Origin: Nageia nagi
Lineage: Eukaryota; Pinophyta
Assembly (NCBI GenBank): GCA_050084985.1
Contig: JBITNC010000001.1
Span: 112,468,001-112,532,000 of the forward strand
Length of the DNA: 64,000 nucleotides
Direction of reading: 5' to 3'
Shown piece after piece: positions 61,218-64,000 of the stretch. Position numbers and translations under genes: made by a program. Numbering within the stretch: the stretch's first letter is position 1; each line of letters starts with the position of its first letter. The notes under the pieces are model-generated. The model saw only the letters and a list, made by a program, of their open reading frames with translations, searched no databases and was not told the origin of the DNA.

Positions 61218-62190
61218 TGTTGTTCTTGTATGGGTCAATTTACCTAATTTACCATCATATTATTTGGATATGAGTATGATTGTTGGAATTACTAATATAG
61301 TAGGATTGTTCTTCTCAATTGAAAAAAATTGTAAGAATTGAGAATAGAATGAAGGAAGCTAAGTTTTATGTTAACACTAATATTACAAAGGAATTAAGGT
61401 AAAATATCTATATAGAGGAGGAAGGTGGAGAAACTTGGGAACAAGAAAAAGTTTATGAATATATGCCTACTAGATGTAGCATATGTAGAAAATTTGATTA
61501 CTATGCTAAGGAATGTTTGGATAAGAAAAAGAAAGAGAAGATGAAAGTCCCTAAGTCTTAGGAAGAGTGGAATACCCATGTGCAAATGAATCATGGATTA
61601 TAGAGAAATGATTAATTTTAAGCAAAGGGAGGTGGAGAAAATCTTATAAGGCTAACCACTTATGAAACTAGGAACCTATTTCATTCTTCAAATCCAAATG
61701 AAGGTATTAAAATAGCTAAAATTAAAGAGTAAAAGAGTTTCCATTGTCAATTATAGATAGAAACATAATAATTGGTAATGAGGAAATGGAGGATGCCAAA
61801 AGTAAGAAGACACAAATAAGTGAAATAGAAAATATAAAAAAAATAAGAAATTAGATCAAGATAGGTCATAAGAGGTGATGGAAAAATAGGAAAAGATCAA
61901 GAAATGGAGGTTGATGATGGAAAGACAACACCCACAAAAGATATTTTGATAATACAATGAGAAAAACATAAGATATAGGTAAAGGACATATGGTGAAGAT
62001 GTCAAATTATGAAGTAAGAATATAGGAGACAAAGATGAAGAATGATAAGATGGTATAAGTGAAAAAGAAAGTTCAAAGGGAGTATATTTTTTATAGGGGG
62101 AATAAGATTCCCTGTCAATCGATCTATTTAGATTATGAAACCCGACTACTATAAAAGTAACTCCCTATCCTAATACATCTAAAAGATATC
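61218..62190 (+). mobile_element. Decayed L1-type LINE ORF1, copy D6 (5'-truncated)
   Basis: Starts inside the DUF4283 core ('VLVWVNLPNLPSYYLDMSMI' at about 61221-61280). 'EEGGETWEQEKVYEYMPTRC' and knuckle CSICRKFDYYAKEC follow at about 61475-61515; this is the only copy besides D1 with all three Cys positions, but it has Tyr for His. A charged tail runs to about 62000, with a deletion of about 270 bp relative to D2 between 62015 and 62025. The copy ends at the same 3' breakpoint as D2-D5. Confidence 0.7.
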
Positions 62191-63744
62191 TTCATTCACA
62201 TAGTAAAATAATATTTTTCAACTACATCCTATAGAAAATAAACCAATAAACAAGAAATCATGCATAAGTAAATAATTCCAATCAATTCTTTAAATACTTA
62301 TTTAGTTTATGTACATTTTAAAAATAATATAATTCATATGTTAAATTATCACTATTTTATTAAAGATATTGATGTAGAAAAACATATAACAAATAAAATT
62401 AGATATTACCATAATCATTTTTCTCATTATTTCTAAAAACTAGAATCATGTTTATAATTTAATATTTGATATAAGAAAATAATATTTAAGGAAAACTTAA
62501 CCTATATGTCTTTAAATGTCTAATATTACTTTAACATATTTTAAAAGATAGCATTTATAATGAATAACATAAATGTTACTAATAATTTTTTTAAATAATT
62601 GTATTTATTCCTTTATAGTTGTTACTTTTTATTATTATATAAATTTTATAATTAAATAGTTTGTTATCATTGTTAGTTGTATGATGTATCTATCTCCAAG
62701 CATTTTTATCACTTTGGCATTGGAATAAAAAAAAATATATTTTATATACTTTTGTATAAATGAATAATTTTTAACCATTTCAAACTAATCATGCAGTTTA
62801 TTTTTTGGATGGTATATGGAACTAGTCCATCAAACATGTGTGAGACTAGCACTATTTAAGACAACAAATGTACGAGTTTCATAACTCTTTTCAATTTTTC
62901 AAATAATAGTGTACACTTTAGAAAACTATCTTGATGTTATTCACTCATGTTCTTATTGATGTTGTTCACTCTTGTTATTCTCTTCAGATATAGTTGTGGT
63001 GACATAGTTTAAAAATTTAAGATGTTTAGAGATCTATACATTTCTCATGTTTTTCCATGTGAAATAAAAAAAGAAATAGAAAATTAAATTGAAATGTTAA
63101 AAACACACTTTAATTGCTGTAGACTGAAAATGAGCTGTGAAAGCTCAATAGGGGACTATGGCCTAATGAAATAATCATTTTTAAAGAATTATAGTTAAAC
63201 ATAAAATAAATAAAAAATAATTTATTTTTTAATTTAACTTTGAATACATTTTGAATTTTTTTTTAAATAATTGTATAATTATTCATCATCCGTATGCTTT
63301 TTTCTTGTATTTCTCTATGATTATTTGCCATATCATTTGTAAAATATAAATACCTTCAAATGAATATAAATCAATATTCTAAATAGTAATAATAATATGA
63401 TATATAAACCATTAGAAAAAAATTACACATAAGATAACTACTATTATAATAGCAACAAAATATATCTAATACTTTTAAATGAAATTTATTGAATAGTTTA
63501 TGTTTAATTTAATTATGTTGGTAGTCCACCTTAGAAGTTTTGAGAAAGCCAAGTTAAGTCTCTTACCCCAACTTAATTAGAAAAAAATTTCCTATTCACT
63601 CAACTTGAAAATGAAATTATAAATAATCAAATTTTAATAAAAAAAAATTATTATAAATTTATCCATTTCTAATTTTGGTTTAGCCTTCAAGTTGAAAAAT
63701 TGAGTTTCAAATTCCAATCCTCATGGTAAAATAATTTAAAAATG
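62191..63744. repeat. Block F6, old copy of 2-ODD 3'-flanking DNA
   Basis: Homologous to F3, F4 and F5 ('aactacatcctatagaaaat', 'catcaaacatgtgtgagact', 'tttaatttaattatgttggt'). No coding signal. Confidence 0.6.
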
Positions 63745-63920
63745 TAGCTTACACACACCTGTAACTTCTCATTGATAATTTGTAATTATGGAATTTGAAG
63801 AAGAGACACAATCTATAACCCTATGTATCTATGAAGTAGGTTCTTAAATTATTATCCAAGGTTGCTAATTGCTAGATGTTGAGGCTCTATATGTATGGAA
63901 ATGTCATCCACATAGTTAAT
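63745..63920 (-). pseudogene. 2-ODD C-terminal relic in block F6
   Basis: The left half matches the other relics ('agcttacacacacctgtaac', 'gacacaatctataaccctat', 'gtatctatgaag'). The right half is more degraded ('atccaaggttgctaattgct', 'tgtcatccacatag'). The following sequence to 64000 is the 'aaatagaatcc...ttattattgcat' part that follows the relic in every F block. Confidence 0.5.
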
Positions 63921-64000
63921 ATATTTCACAAAATAGAATCCAAATAAAAATAAAGAATGTGCTAAATTCAAGAGTTGAGATTTATTATTGCATTAGAAAG

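Noticed and set aside
1-64000. CRISPR array, prokaryotic operons, Shine-Dalgarno sites, phage or plasmid features
   Set aside because: Introns, DUF4283 LINE relics, DYW-PPR relics and plant-type LTR signals show plant nuclear DNA. The direct repeats are long segmental copies, minisatellites or simple repeats, not spaced short repeats.

Overview
The window is plant nuclear DNA, very AT-rich and without one intact protein gene. Three things point to a seed plant: intron-containing 2-oxoglutarate/Fe(II) dioxygenase (2-ODD) genes, DYW-class pentatricopeptide (PPR) relics, and L1-type LINE remnants with a DUF4283 domain and CCHC knuckle. A gymnosperm is my best guess, inferred from the large, old, degenerate repeats and the style of the PPR and 2-ODD sequences; nothing in the window proves it.

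The whole window is one tandem array of long, decayed, segmentally duplicated units. I use these block names. P: leader block next to a 2-ODD 5' end. D: LINE ORF1 relic, + strand. F: old copy of 2-ODD 3'-flanking DNA ending in a short 2-ODD C-terminal relic, - strand. E: block of about 6 to 7.5 kb with a DYW-PPR pseudogene on the - strand and a long AT-rich tail. ODD: 2-ODD pseudogene, - strand. G: 2-ODD 5' flank, with a promoter-like region, a roughly 60-bp minisatellite and a small LTR element.

Order from left to right: P1 (1-1690), D1 with a piece of LINE endonuclease (1690-4030), a + strand PPR relic (4790-5450), E1 (5450-11580), D2 (11581-13760), a short F piece, D3 plus a very recent local duplication (14070-16525), F3 (16526-18720), E2 (18720-25600), ODD1 (25809-26890), G1 (26891-30700), a single-copy block H (30700-32340), ODD2 (32406-33140), P2 (33222-34870), D4 (34870-36975), F4 (36976-38880), E3 (38880-45130), ODD3 (45319-46371), G2 (46372-50080), D5 (50081-51490), F5 (51491-53650), E4 (53650-61217), D6 (61218-62190), F6 (62191-64000). 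The distance from ODD1 to ODD3 is about 19.5 kb. P1 at base 1 suggests that another ODD2-like copy lies just left of the window.

The three 2-ODD copies have three exons with matching splice sites (exon 1 about 124 codons, exon 2 about 109, exon 3 about 78), but each carries lesions that should abolish enzyme activity. Four further 2-ODD C-terminal relics hide in the F blocks. The LINE copies all stop at nearly the same place after ORF1 and share a His-to-aromatic change in the CCHC knuckle, so they most likely spread by block duplication and not by retrotransposition. The genes do not form a working pathway; the window records repeated duplication and decay at a 2-ODD/PPR locus. Every product assignment comes from reading translations by eye, without a database search.
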